A stretch of 64,000 bases of DNA, from assembly GCA_938023075.1 (NCBI GenBank), contig CALHDG010000012.1, forward strand, positions 47,287 through 111,286, given 5' to 3'. Below, one piece after another: positions 54,501-62,623 of the stretch. Positions within the stretch are counted from its first letter, which is position 1. Each line of letters starts with the position of its first letter. A program made the position numbers and the translations under genes. The notes beneath the pieces were generated by a model. The model did no database searches and was not told where the DNA came from. It saw only the letters and a program-made list of their open reading frames with translations. This DNA is from an uncultured Chitinophagales bacterium (GTDB lineage: Bacteria; Bacteroidota; Bacteroidia; Chitinophagales; JAHDHT01).

Positions 54501-54906
54501 TAATTTCGATTCCAATGACTTAAAAATAAATGATGAAGTTTGTTATACCGCAATGGCTTTTGATATTGCAGTAGTTGAAGATCTTATTTTTTTTCTATCA
54601 AAGATTTGTGGTTTAATTAACTTTTCTTTTTCCCCGGATCCTTGCCAGGCTATATTAGATTTAACTAACAGACCAATAGATCCGCTTATTATTGATATAG
54701 AGATAATCCTAAATTTGTTTTTGGCAATTTCAGAGGCTTCTATAAACTCCCTTGACGAAGCTATCGCGATAATTAATCCATTAAATGAAACGTTTTTACC
54801 ATTTAATTTAGAAAAGATCTGTTATTCGGTTAGTAATACCATTTGTTTGCCGGTTGTAAATTGTAACGGCTGTACCGCTAAACCAGGGCAGTTTACTTGT
54901 GATTAA
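51511..54906 (+). CDS. Secreted Cys-rich protein with PA domain, no visible T9SS tail
   Basis: A 1131-residue exported protein; MEKIYLLTLLLIPSIFIGAQ is a signal peptide. Two N-terminal domains (INDDACNAILLAIGDDCSA near 23 and PENDDCDNADIYGGFGP near 185) resemble the PPNDEC domains of the 1937-residue protein at 34261. Residues 725-830 fit a protease-associated (PA) domain (GKIALIDRGQCGRLHKVENA, GAIGVVICD). GCTNADACNYDAAATVDDES near 868 is the same Cys/Asn motif as in that protein. The C-terminus ends NGCTAKPGQFTCD, without a recognisable sorting domain, and none is found downstream in another frame. Either it is exported differently or it lost the tail. It is monocistronic with a 293-base upstream region that shows no clear promoter. 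Confidence 0.75.
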   Translation: MEKIYLLTLLLIPSIFIGAQPINDDACNAILLAIGDDCSAILPYDNIGATAQMDEPFGDCYNDGSIENTVWFAFVAPSSGAVSIDTDFANSGLQNSQLTVFRLRDEDCTLWDNFEPIACNEDKLPEREFTEANAAIPPIAVTAGLTYFIQVDGFKMIDDNPTNNNTNEGSFCLMVNEIIPPENDDCDNADIYGGFGPICSKLWGDDEPNIENTTTIGATAGNEIDFFSCDGSPFNATVYYTFHAGVSEVELNFLSGEHLNVALLTLNNDCNSSVEVTGNCFTDISALPNEDLENPQPEVLFTNLVPLTPYLMAIWTNEGEATDFEFCLTRTPNYVCGDSICYELAESYTNCQSDCPCISSIELFSYQTGQNTIIPEAVCPEIVGDLSDSGIPGLYVPFTINTNDPDLTGSFVLRSTGALFASTDPPIPLPNSEATNSLMYLFLTATKLATGGNVTISFNSDAKACTANLTFDIADLIKPETTECGDCTLKILPDYINACCGADFIEIGIGLENAIGPKVWVSQDNNIAYDAGTDILLALDGSTTINLPTNDLLLTFYDEGKPNCAIRRNLTGGDFICGQNEVCINPTGCAASQCRLNPIIRYEAATCNLDSTLNVPIDIGSSTGAVIFTPSGMVGGSGTSTDPYAVHINLKDCQPVDFTLSDESTCDVIPIVTVNSPPNIAGGIHVSDANYGTWNFRIETELGICETDSAVVGTVALLNDGDTSGGKLTDFCEPTPPELPATSVCAPVNGKIALIDRGQCGRLHKVENAQNCGAIGVVICDCFGCEDEIVFFPQPYYSIPITIPAVFMPYADCEKLKMELNKGNEVVLCIGAPVNLPGCSREFTVDVCEDFLADYCENNPAVLGCTNADACNYDAAATVDDESCFFTGDSCDDNNDATIDDVYIDCNCRGICTIGSFGDACDDGNDNSTGDAITVDCVCMGLISCNPPIDELISPAQTTLCVDEIDLPTFSLPASALPDVAIVVEVNGTIVAISEDGNFDSNDLKINDEVCYTAMAFDIAVVEDLIFFLSKICGLINFSFSPDPCQAILDLTNRPIDPLIIDIEIILNLFLAISEASINSLDEAIAIINPLNETFLPFNLEKICYSVSNTICLPVVNCNGCTAKPGQFTCD

Positions 54907-54987
54907 GAAAATAATGACGTTAATAAACTGTAGTGATAAGGCTGTACCATAAATATTATCTTACTTTTAACCACAAAATTATAGCTA

Positions 54988-55749
54988 TTGATCAAACTGA
55001 ATTACAAAACATATGGTGAAGGAGAACCACTGATTATTTTGCATGGTTTATTTGGTATGTTAGATAATTGGAGTACCATTGCCAGAAGATTAGGAGAATT
55101 TTTCCAGGTGTTTACCATTGATTTGAGAAATCATGGTAAATCTCCACATCATCCAGCAATGGATTATTCGATTATGGCTGCGGATATTGCTGATTTTGTG
55201 GAAAGTCATCAACTAAAAACAATTCATGTAGTAGGGCATTCTATGGGAGGCAAAGTAGCTATGCAATTTGCCATTAACTATCCGCATCATTTAAATAAAT
55301 TGCTTGTAGTAGATATTGCGCCAAACGCCTATAAAGGTAATCACGCTGCTATTTTTAAAGCTTTTAAAAGTTTAGATTTACCCACAATTAATAGTAGAAA
55401 GCAAGCCGATGAAGCCTTAAAAAATATATTGCCAGACTTTAGTGTTCGACAGTTTATATTAAAAAATTTAGCCCGCAACAAAGACGGACAATACTTTTGG
55501 AGACCGGCTGTAGATTTTATCCATAATAATTACACTAATATTTTATCGGCTATTGAAGGTAGCTATGATGGGCACACATTATTTATAAAAGGAGAACAGT
55601 CTAACTATATTCAATCTGATGCTGACCTAAGTATTCAAAAGCAATTTCACTTTGCGCAATTAGAAGTGATTAAGGATGCAGGGCATTGGATTCATGCAGA
55701 ACAACCGGTAGCTTTTTTTGAAACCGTAAAGCCATTTTTATTAGAATAA
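54988..55749 (+). CDS. Alpha/beta fold hydrolase (YbfF-type esterase)
   Basis: A 253-residue cytoplasmic esterase. It has LHGLFGMLDNWSTIARRLG (oxyanion HG), VHVVGHSMGGKVAMQFA as the nucleophile elbow near residue 87, DIAPNAYKGNHAAIFKAF typical of YbfF-like enzymes and DAGHWIHAEQP with the catalytic His. YbfF cleaves short acyl esters and acyl-CoA; the physiological substrate is unknown. The start is TTG 54988; no in-frame ATG precedes the conserved core, so TTG is required. It precedes the GNAT-Sua5 gene by 36 bases, likely an operon. Confidence 0.85.
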   Translation: MIKLNYKTYGEGEPLIILHGLFGMLDNWSTIARRLGEFFQVFTIDLRNHGKSPHHPAMDYSIMAADIADFVESHQLKTIHVVGHSMGGKVAMQFAINYPHHLNKLLVVDIAPNAYKGNHAAIFKAFKSLDLPTINSRKQADEALKNILPDFSVRQFILKNLARNKDGQYFWRPAVDFIHNNYTNILSAIEGSYDGHTLFIKGEQSNYIQSDADLSIQKQFHFAQLEVIKDAGHWIHAEQPVAFFETVKPFLLE

Positions 55750-55785
55750 ATTTTGTATATTATTTTAGCAATATAAACGCTGCAT

Positions 55786-56841
55786 ATGAAAAAAGAAAAA
55801 TCAAATGATATTCAATTGAAGCCGCTGACCATTGAAGATGCGGAGGCAGCTTATCATTTGTTTTCTTTAAAAGAAGTAGCCGATTTTTACGATACCAAAC
55901 CCATTGAACATAATGAAAGTGCGATGGTTTTTACCTACCGCATTATTAAAGGTAGTAATTATATTTGGAAAGTTACCTTAGCCGAAAAACCGAATCAATT
56001 AATTGGCGTTTGTGCTTTGCATAAATGGGATGCTACCAATAAAACCATAGAAATGGGTGGCACTTTATTACCCAAATGGTGGAACCAAAACATTATGGGC
56101 ACCGCTTTTAAACACATTATAGCTTTTGCCACCGAAAAAATTGGTGTACAAAAAATGTTAGCCCGCACCAGCCCAACCAATATTCAGGCAATTAAATTAG
56201 TTGAAAAATTAGGCTTTGAACAAACGAACATATCAGTCAATGAAATACTATTAAGCTTAAAAGTTAAAAACGAAAAAAGCATCTTACAAAAAAGTATATC
56301 GTATTTAAATAAAAATGGTACACTGTTGTATCCAACTGATACCGTTTGGGGATTAGGTGGCAAGGCTTTAAGTAAAACTGTGTTTGATAAGATCAATACC
56401 ATTAAAAACAGACCTGCAGATAAATCTTATATCGTACTAATGAATGGTTTAGATCAGGTGAAAGCCTACGCCGATTTTGACAGGAATCAAATTGAAAACT
56501 TGTTAGCGGAAACAGAAAAACCTACCACTATTATTTATCCTTTAAAAAATAATGCCTTATTACATTTAGCTGCTGCAGACCATACGTTGGCAATCCGAAT
56601 TCCTCAACGCGGCTTTGCCAAAGCTTTGGTCAATTCTATTGATTATCCCATCATTTCAACTTCAGCCAATTTAAGTGGTGAACTCAATCCGACCAGTTTT
56701 AACGAAATATCAGTACAGATAAAAAATCAAGTCGATTACATTGTGCCTTATTGTCTCTTGGAAGAAGATAAAACCAATGTCAAACCCTCGACTATTTTAA
56801 AAATTGAACCAACCGGCGACATTTCAACCATAAGAGCATGA
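55786..56841 (+). CDS. Fusion: GNAT acetyltransferase plus Sua5/YrdC (threonylcarbamoyl-AMP synthase-like)
   Basis: A 351-residue fusion. Residues 8-150 are a RimJ-like GNAT domain (LKPLTIEDAEAAYHLFS, IWKVTLAEKPNQLIGVCALH, MLARTSPTNIQAIKLVEKLG with the acetyl-CoA loop). Residues 165-351 are a Sua5/YciO/YrdC domain: LLYPTDTVWGLGGKAL, IKNRPADKSYIVLMNG (the KRP/R-x-x-x-K ATP site), LAIRIPQRGFAKALV and PIISTSANLSGELNP. YrdC domains make threonylcarbamoyl-AMP for tRNA t6A37. Whether this copy is the housekeeping enzyme or a paralogue cannot be told. GNAT and YrdC are usually separate, so the fusion is unusual. It is the second gene after the YbfF-like esterase, and an R3 element follows immediately. 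Confidence 0.85.
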   Translation: MKKEKSNDIQLKPLTIEDAEAAYHLFSLKEVADFYDTKPIEHNESAMVFTYRIIKGSNYIWKVTLAEKPNQLIGVCALHKWDATNKTIEMGGTLLPKWWNQNIMGTAFKHIIAFATEKIGVQKMLARTSPTNIQAIKLVEKLGFEQTNISVNEILLSLKVKNEKSILQKSISYLNKNGTLLYPTDTVWGLGGKALSKTVFDKINTIKNRPADKSYIVLMNGLDQVKAYADFDRNQIENLLAETEKPTTIIYPLKNNALLHLAAADHTLAIRIPQRGFAKALVNSIDYPIISTSANLSGELNPTSFNEISVQIKNQVDYIVPYCLLEEDKTNVKPSTILKIEPTGDISTIRA

Positions 56842-56844
56842 TTA

Positions 56845-57006
56845 TACCAAATTGACCATAAAATGTATCACAAATTTTGGTTTAATATTGGCGATCTCTT
56901 CGTTAAAAATACTCGCCATAGCCGCTGGCTATGTCTGCGTTTTTTGCCTTGAGCTCACCAAATTAATTCCAAAATTTTTGTGTCACTTTTTACAGTCAAA
57001 TTGGTA
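56845..57006. repeat. R3 element (162 bp) with terminal inverted repeats enclosing an R2-like core
   Basis: It begins TACCAAATTGACCATAAAAT and ends TTTTTACAGTCAAATTGGTA. The interior reads TCTTCGTTAAAAATACTCGC and a 7-bp stem CATAGCC-GCT-GGCTATG, the same arrangement as the R2 core at 29551. It fills the gap between the GNAT-Sua5 stop and hemE, so the hemE start lies 43 bases beyond it. Confidence 0.7.
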
Positions 57007-57048
57007 TGAATCCCTTCAAATAGTGTAAGTTTGCAGTAAAATGTTGCA

Positions 57049-58077
57049 TTGAATACAAACTTTATTAAAGCCTGTTATGGCGAGCCAGTTGATCAAATAC
57101 CCGTTTGGTTTATGCGCCAAGCTGGAAGATATCAACCAGAATACAGAGCAATTCGAAAGGAAAACACCTTAATGGAAATTGTGTATCAACCAGAATTATG
57201 TGCGCACGTTACCCAACTACCGGTTGAGCAATTGGGGGTAGATGCGGCTATTCTTTTCTCAGATATTATGACTCCTGTTAAAGCTTTGGGTATTGATTTT
57301 GACATTAAGCCCGGCTTTGGACCATATGTGGAAAAACCGGTCAGAACTTTAGAACAGATTGTCGCTTTAAAAAATCCTGATTTTACAAAGGAAGTCAATT
57401 ATGTTGGTGCAACCATTGAGTTGCTTAGAACTTGGTTAACAGTACCCTTAATTGGTTTTTGCGGGGCACCCTATACCTTAGCTTATTATTTGGTAGAAGG
57501 AGGCAAAAGCAAAAGCTGGCAACATTTACACGGTATGATGTACGCTAACGACGAGCGTTGGCATCAACTGATGCAGCACTTGGCAGTGTCTATGGCAGCC
57601 TATTTAAAATATCAGGTAGCCAAAGGAGCACAAGCCATACAACTGTTTGATAGTTGGGCGGGCGATTTAAGTTTTGAAGATTATGAACGATTTGTGTTTC
57701 CCTACGTATTGCATATTTTTGAAGAACTAAAAGTAGTTGACGTTCCGAAAATTTACTTCGGTTTAAAAACCAGCCATTTATTTCCACTCTTACAACAATA
57801 CGCTTGTGAAGTGATTGGCATTGACCACACCATTTCTATCAACACTGCCCGTGCAACCTTAGGTGATGCCAAAGCCTTGCAAGGTAATTTGCCGCCAACC
57901 GCTTTGTTTGCCGACCGCTCTATTCTACATGCTAAAATTGATTTTATTATTGATCAATATCAGCAACACTATAATAAAGGTTTTATATTCAATTTGGGGC
58001 ATGGTTGTTTACCCGAAATGCAAGGCGAAGATTTGAAGTATGTGGTTGATTATGTACATGGAAAAACAAGTGGTTAA
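57049..58077 (+). CDS. hemE: Uroporphyrinogen decarboxylase
   Basis: A 342-residue haem-pathway enzyme that decarboxylates uroporphyrinogen III to coproporphyrinogen III in the cytoplasm. The N-terminal signature PVWFMRQAGRYQPEYRAIR includes the substrate Arg residues. LFSDIMTPVKALGIDF holds the conserved Asp, and GFCGAPYTLAYYLVEGG and FNLGHGCLPEM near the end are also family blocks. Length is normal. No ATG precedes the signature in frame, so TTG 57049 is the start. No other hem gene is nearby. Confidence 0.93.
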   Translation: MNTNFIKACYGEPVDQIPVWFMRQAGRYQPEYRAIRKENTLMEIVYQPELCAHVTQLPVEQLGVDAAILFSDIMTPVKALGIDFDIKPGFGPYVEKPVRTLEQIVALKNPDFTKEVNYVGATIELLRTWLTVPLIGFCGAPYTLAYYLVEGGKSKSWQHLHGMMYANDERWHQLMQHLAVSMAAYLKYQVAKGAQAIQLFDSWAGDLSFEDYERFVFPYVLHIFEELKVVDVPKIYFGLKTSHLFPLLQQYACEVIGIDHTISINTARATLGDAKALQGNLPPTALFADRSILHAKIDFIIDQYQQHYNKGFIFNLGHGCLPEMQGEDLKYVVDYVHGKTSG

Positions 58078-58596
58078 ACTTGCCGCTTCATTCCTTAAAT
58101 ATGTGTAAATTTTTATCATAAAATGTTTGATTTTTAAGAACCAATTTGACATTAGTGAAACCATGTCATCTCAACCAAAGGGAGAGAACCTGCTTAATGA
58201 ATTGATTTATTCGTTATTAGTAGGATTTCTCGTTTCACTCGAAATGACAGGAAGAATTAGTACATTATTATATTTTAATTTACTACTAAAATTTATGTTA
58301 CCTGATCTTTTAGAACAAACAATATTTTTAAAACGAAAATCCAATTCCCTTTACCGATGTTGAAGTATTAGTAATTAAATACAGAAATTCGAAATTAAGA
58401 CAAAGCGGTTAGTATCCATAGATTTTAAAGGATACTCGAAATAAATTGGTAATCCTGCAAAAAAAAATTATATTCCGCCTTTTATTGTTTAACAATCTCT
58501 CAACTTTTTAACAGTTGAGTCAAATAGAACTGATTTTGGTTTACATAAAAATCGTTTTACTTCAGTTCTTATAAATAAATAGAGGAACACGAACAT
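58078..58596. repeat. Gene-free region with a small TGTCAT...ATGACA inverted-repeat element
   Basis: 519 bases between hemE and ricT. An 86-base element at 58164-58249 starts TGTCATCTCAACCAAAGGGA and ends GTTTCACTCGAAATGACA, a type of short inverted-repeat I associate with many Bacteroidota intergenic regions. The frame overlapping it (58127-58363) has no protein-like features. No promoter with both elements is visible before ricT. Confidence 0.5.
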
Positions 58597-60072
58597 ATGG
58601 GATGTAGTTCTTGCGGCACTCGCAAAACAGCAGACGGCAAACCTGCCGGTTGTAATAGCAATGGCGGTTGTAGTACCGGCGGATGTAATCGTTTAAATAC
58701 CTTTAATTGGCTGGCAGATATGCCAATAGGTTTTAATCAGAACGATAATTTATACGAAATAAGCTTCAACAATGGTAGCAGGAAAGACTATTTCCGTAGT
58801 GATAATGCGCAATATTACGATAAAAATGAATGGGTAGTTGTAGAATGCAAAACCGGTTATGACGTTGGTAAAGTAAGCTTACGGGGCGAGTTGGTTACCC
58901 TTCAAATGAAGAAAAAGAAGGTACGCACCACCAAAGAAGAATTAGGTAAAGTGGTTCGGTTAGCCGGTGAAAAAGATATGCTACGCTGGCAAGAAGCTAA
59001 AGATAAGGAACAAGCCACTATGGTAAAAGCCCGGGTAATTGCGCGCGATTTGAAGTTAGCCATGAAAATTGGGCAAGTAGAATATCAGGCGGATGGTAAA
59101 AAAGCGACCTTTTATTATATAGCAGATGGCAGAGTAGATTTTCGGGAATTAATTAAAGAGTATGCCCGCAATTTTAGAGTAAAAATAGAAATGCGCCAAA
59201 TTGGCGCTCGCCAGGAAGCGGGTAAAATTGGAGGTATTGGGTCTTGTGGCAGAGAGTTATGTTGCTCTACTTGGTTAAATAATTTTAAATCGGTTAGTAC
59301 CACAGCTGCTCGATACCAAAATTTAGCAATTAACCAAAGTAAATTGAGTGGGCAGTGTGGCAGATTAAAATGTTGTTTAAATTATGAGTTAGATAGCTAT
59401 TTAGATGCCTTACAACACTTCCCAAAAAACAATGAGTTTTTAAAAACCGAAGCCGGTGATGCCCGTTTGGTTAAAACCGATATTTTTAAAGGAATGCTAT
59501 GGTATCAATACAAAGGCGAAATAAAACTACACGCCATTGATATTGAAAGAGTCAACGAAATTTTAGCCCTTAATGCACAAAACGAAAAACCGGCTACCTT
59601 AATACCAGAACGAGACGAAAACTTTGTAGAAGAGGACGAAGAACCTACATTAGTTGACGGTTCGGGCATGTTAACTTTAGATGTATTAGAAAAAACCTCC
59701 AAAAGAAATAAAAGAAAGCAGCAGCGAAAGAGACGAAACGAACGAAAACGAACGAAACCTAACAAAAGTAAAAGCAGTAGTACACCTTCTTCAAAAAGTG
59801 GAAATAAACCACCTCAGTCGAAAGGTAATACCTCGCGCAGAACGAATAATAAATCGCAAACTAATAAACAACCTACTTCTAAAAAAAGCAATACAGCTGA
59901 TCAAAAAACAAAGCAGCAGCAAAATAAATCATCTAAAATCCCGTCGACTAATCAAAACAAAAACAAGCCCAACACCCCAAACACTGAAAATACCCCAAAC
60001 ACCCCAAATACTCAAAAAGGCAATCAGCCATCTAAAGGCAAAAATAAATTTTTTAAAAAACGAAAAAAATGA
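58597..60072 (+). CDS. ricT: RicT/PSP1-family protein with long basic tail
   Basis: A 491-residue cytoplasmic protein. Residues 1-30 form a Cys/Gly-rich start (MGCSSCGTRKTADGKP, CSTGGCN). Residues 45-330 are the PSP1 domain with ARVIARDLKLAMKIGQVEYQ, RVDFRELIKEYARNFRVKIE, GSCGRELCCSTWLNNF and SGQCGRLKCCLNYE. The clustered Cys ligate iron-sulfur clusters in the RicT/YaaT complex, which affects RNA processing in Bacillus. Residues 370-491 are a low-complexity Lys/Asn/Ser/Pro tail (for example NKPNTPNTENTPNTPN), far longer than the family core requires. Its stop overlaps the gldH start by four bases (ATGA). Confidence 0.88.
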   Translation: MGCSSCGTRKTADGKPAGCNSNGGCSTGGCNRLNTFNWLADMPIGFNQNDNLYEISFNNGSRKDYFRSDNAQYYDKNEWVVVECKTGYDVGKVSLRGELVTLQMKKKKVRTTKEELGKVVRLAGEKDMLRWQEAKDKEQATMVKARVIARDLKLAMKIGQVEYQADGKKATFYYIADGRVDFRELIKEYARNFRVKIEMRQIGARQEAGKIGGIGSCGRELCCSTWLNNFKSVSTTAARYQNLAINQSKLSGQCGRLKCCLNYELDSYLDALQHFPKNNEFLKTEAGDARLVKTDIFKGMLWYQYKGEIKLHAIDIERVNEILALNAQNEKPATLIPERDENFVEEDEEPTLVDGSGMLTLDVLEKTSKRNKRKQQRKRRNERKRTKPNKSKSSSTPSSKSGNKPPQSKGNTSRRTNNKSQTNKQPTSKKSNTADQKTKQQQNKSSKIPSTNQNKNKPNTPNTENTPNTPNTQKGNQPSKGKNKFFKKRKK

Positions 60073-60542
60073 AGTTAATCTATTACACATGCTGTATGGC
60101 AATGCTGTTATGTTTTTTAGGTTGCGGAGAAGTATACATTTACGAAAAATTTGAACCCATTAACAACAGCGAGTGGTTTTTTGATGATGCCATTCCCTTT
60201 GAGTTTGAAATAACCGATACCGTACAACGCTATAATTTATATTTGTTGGTTAGGCATACCACCAAATATCCATACCAAAATTTTTGGGTCAATATCAATA
60301 CAATCTTTCCAGATAAAACTACACAGCAACAAAATGTGGATTTACCAATGGCAGATAAAACCGGCAAATGGTTCGGCAGCGGATTCAACAATATTAAAAC
60401 CAATGAAATACTCATTCAACCCAAGGCGAAAATGCCTCAATTGGGTAAATACCGTTTAAGTATTCAACAAGCCATGCGCTACGAACCGGTGGTGACCATT
60501 ATTGATATTGGCTTACGTATTCAGCCGGTAGATACTCCATAA
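60069..60542 (+). CDS. gldH: Gliding motility lipoprotein GldH
   Basis: A 157-residue outer-envelope lipoprotein; MKLIYYTCCMAMLLCFLGCG ends in the lipobox Cys. The core (EPINNSEWFFDDAIPFEFEI, YNLYLLVRHTTKYPYQNFWV, ADKTGKWFGSGFNNIKTNEI, GKYRLSIQQAMR) matches GldH. GldH is needed for gliding in Flavobacterium johnsoniae and occurs widely in Bacteroidota, including non-gliders, alongside T9SS. It overlaps ricT by four bases, so it is translationally coupled; the ricT-gldH neighbourhood is common in the phylum. This is the only gliding/T9SS accessory gene in the window. Confidence 0.85.
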   Translation: MKLIYYTCCMAMLLCFLGCGEVYIYEKFEPINNSEWFFDDAIPFEFEITDTVQRYNLYLLVRHTTKYPYQNFWVNINTIFPDKTTQQQNVDLPMADKTGKWFGSGFNNIKTNEILIQPKAKMPQLGKYRLSIQQAMRYEPVVTIIDIGLRIQPVDTP

Positions 60543-60556
60543 AAATTGAGTAGATA

Positions 60557-60958
60557 TTAAGCAGGCTTATATAAATTTTTCAAGGAAATAATTAACTCTT
60601 CTAACTTTTCATTAAATAGATTAAATGTATCCATCAAATCTTCTTTATTGAAAGAAGAGGAACATAAAACATTCATTTTGTCGATTAAATTGATTAATTC
60701 TACTTCACCAACCAATTTTAGTTTTAGCGTTAGCTTACGTAAAGAATTTTGAAAATCTCCCCAATTTTCTTGTTTAAAATCGATGTTTAAAATTTTTAAA
60801 TCGCCAGGTAAAGTAGAGATCATAAAATGAATCATCCCTTCTTCTAACTTCAAATCTTGGTTTACATAGTTTTCCAGATTTTCCATGTTAATCTTACTAA
60901 ACTTTTTAAAGTCGTCTTCTAAAGAATCCAGTAAACCGTGTAAATCTAAGTTTTTCAT
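60557..60958 (-). CDS. Small helical protein, possibly degenerate Hpt domain
   Basis: A 133-residue all-helical cytoplasmic protein, convergent with gldH. The central part, MIHFMISTLPGDLKILNIDF then SLRKLTLKLKLVGEVELINL, resembles a histidine phosphotransfer (Hpt) bundle in the spacing of Leu-Pro-x-x-Leu and Lys-Leu-Lys. The position that should be the phosphorylated His appears to be Leu or Thr. It is thus either a pseudo-Hpt docking protein or an unrelated helical bundle. A minus-strand TATATTTG box (60963-60970) lies only five bases before the ATG, implying a leaderless or alternative start. No kinase gene is adjacent. Confidence 0.45.
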   Translation of the reverse strand: MKNLDLHGLLDSLEDDFKKFSKINMENLENYVNQDLKLEEGMIHFMISTLPGDLKILNIDFKQENWGDFQNSLRKLTLKLKLVGEVELINLIDKMNVLCSSSFNKEDLMDTFNLFNEKLEELIISLKNLYKPA

Positions 60959-61052
60959 ACGTCAAATATATACAATTTATCAAACGTATTTATTGGGTTA
61001 ATCGTATACTTAATCAAGCAATATGAAGTGCTTGTCAGAATATGACTAATTA

Positions 61053-61085
61053 TACCAAATTGACCATAAAATGTAACACAAATTG
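61053..61085 (+). repeat. Solo R3 terminal repeat
   Basis: TACCAAATTGACCATAAAAT followed by GTAACACAAATTGG matches the left end of the R3 elements at 23497 and 56845. No opposite end is found nearby, so it is a broken copy, 23 bases upstream of the phosphoesterase gene. Confidence 0.55.
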
Positions 61086-61107
61086 GTTTTATTAACCTCC
61101 TATAAAA

Positions 61108-62307
61108 ATGGTTACATTTGTTATTGTCATGATAAACTATATAAAAATCGGGTATTTAATAGGATCAATTATTTTAATAAGTGCCTGTTCAGCAACCAAG
61201 AAAACCTACATCGCAGCGGGTAATACAAATGGTTTAAATTTAAAATTATCAGAAGGAGATAAAGTAGAAACGCTGTTTTTAATTGGTGACACGGGAACCG
61301 ATAAAAATTATGAAGACAGCCAAGTTTATTTATTTGAACATCTAAAACAATCGTTAATCAAAGCGGGCTCACAAGCTTCCATTGTTTTTTTAGGAGATAA
61401 TATTTATCCAGCAGGCTTACCCGGCGAAAAAGAACCGAATAGAAAAACAGCAGAAAAAAAACTCAACACACAATTAGACGTGCTGAACGATTTATCATGT
61501 AAAACCTATTTTATACCCGGCAACCACGATTGGAATAGAATGACTGCCAATGGTTTACCTGCTGTAAAACGGCAAGAATTATACATTGAAAGTTATGAGG
61601 CTGAAAGCAACATCAATTTTTACCCAAATAATGGTTGTGGTGACCCCGTGATCGAAAAAATTACCGATAATTTATATTATGTGTTTATTGATACGCAATG
61701 GTGGTTGCAAAATTGGGAAAAAGAAATACATATTAATGAGGGATGCAACATCCAATCGCGAGAAGCATTGTTGAACAAACTAGAAAACATTTTTAAAGAG
61801 CATGAAAATAATCAGTTGGTCGTATTCATGCACCATCCATTATATTCTAATGGAGAACATGGTGGTCGGTTTTCCATCAGCGACCATTTTTTCCCTTTAA
61901 GAATGTTCAACAATAAACTTTGGATTCCTTTACCCATTCTTGGATCCGTTCAACCGGTTGTTCGTTCGCTCGGTGGCATTAAACAAGATATTCCACATCC
62001 ACTATATCAAGAACTTAAAAACGGAATTTTAAACATATTGTCCGAAGATCAACAGGTCATTTTCGCGGCAGGACACGATCATAATTTACAATATTTCAAT
62101 ACAGGAAAGCAGCATTTTTTAGTAAGTGGTGCCGGTAGTAAAACCGATTTTGTTAAAGCAGGTGGTGATGCCCAAATGGTACGTTCTGCTATGGGTTATG
62201 CAGTAGTGCATTTTTATAAAGATGGTACTGCATGGCTAGACTTTTTTATGATTAATAAAGATGAAGCAAACGTAGAGTTAATTTACCGAAAACAAATTGT
62301 AGATTGA
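61108..62307 (+). CDS. Metallophosphoesterase lipoprotein
   Basis: A 399-residue exported lipoprotein; GYLIGSIILISACSA ends in a lipobox. The annotated start is long, and ATG 61129 (MINYIKIGYLIGS) may be the true one. The calcineurin-like core shows LIGDTGTD, VFLGDNIYPAGL, IPGNHDWNRM, VFMHHPLYSNGEHGGR and AAGHDHNLQYF, the five dinuclear-metal motifs in order, as in purple acid phosphatase-like enzymes. It would act in the periplasm or at the outer membrane on phosphomonoesters or similar; the substrate is unknown. It is monocistronic and its upstream region carries a solo R3 end. Confidence 0.85.
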   Translation: MVTFVIVMINYIKIGYLIGSIILISACSATKKTYIAAGNTNGLNLKLSEGDKVETLFLIGDTGTDKNYEDSQVYLFEHLKQSLIKAGSQASIVFLGDNIYPAGLPGEKEPNRKTAEKKLNTQLDVLNDLSCKTYFIPGNHDWNRMTANGLPAVKRQELYIESYEAESNINFYPNNGCGDPVIEKITDNLYYVFIDTQWWLQNWEKEIHINEGCNIQSREALLNKLENIFKEHENNQLVVFMHHPLYSNGEHGGRFSISDHFFPLRMFNNKLWIPLPILGSVQPVVRSLGGIKQDIPHPLYQELKNGILNILSEDQQVIFAAGHDHNLQYFNTGKQHFLVSGAGSKTDFVKAGGDAQMVRSAMGYAVVHFYKDGTAWLDFFMINKDEANVELIYRKQIVD

Positions 62308-62623
62308 CATATTGAAAATTTAGGAATAACTCTTGCAAACCTTATCAATTTTTCCAAAGCTATTTTATTTTGGTGGATAAACTTTTCAACAAATAAACAT
62401 CCATTTTCACTTTGAATTAAAACTATTTCAACATTTAATGAACAAGTACTTCGCAACTTATCAACAAAATTGATTTTTCGATCATGTAAAGGATGTTAAT
62501 TATTACTAAGAGGAGGTCAATCCTATTCCTTCTACAAAACATATACAAGTATCAACTACTTTTGACAAAAAATACAAGTAGCTTTAATTAATAAACCACT
62601 ATATTTGTTTTCCAAATCAAAGC
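62308..62623. other. Intergenic leader of gcvH with a -7 box
   Basis: 316 bases without a gene. TATATTTG at 62600-62607 matches the -7 consensus and lies 16 bases before the gcvH ATG. A TTTG at 62561 is too distant to be its -33. No hairpin of the glycine-riboswitch type is seen. Confidence 0.4.

Noticed and set aside
58127..58363. 78-residue open frame downstream of hemE
   Set aside because: It runs through the TGTCAT inverted-repeat element and shows no recognisable features.
62318..62334. TTAGGAATAACTC, resembling an R2 terminus
   Set aside because: Only about ten bases match and no second end or core is nearby.
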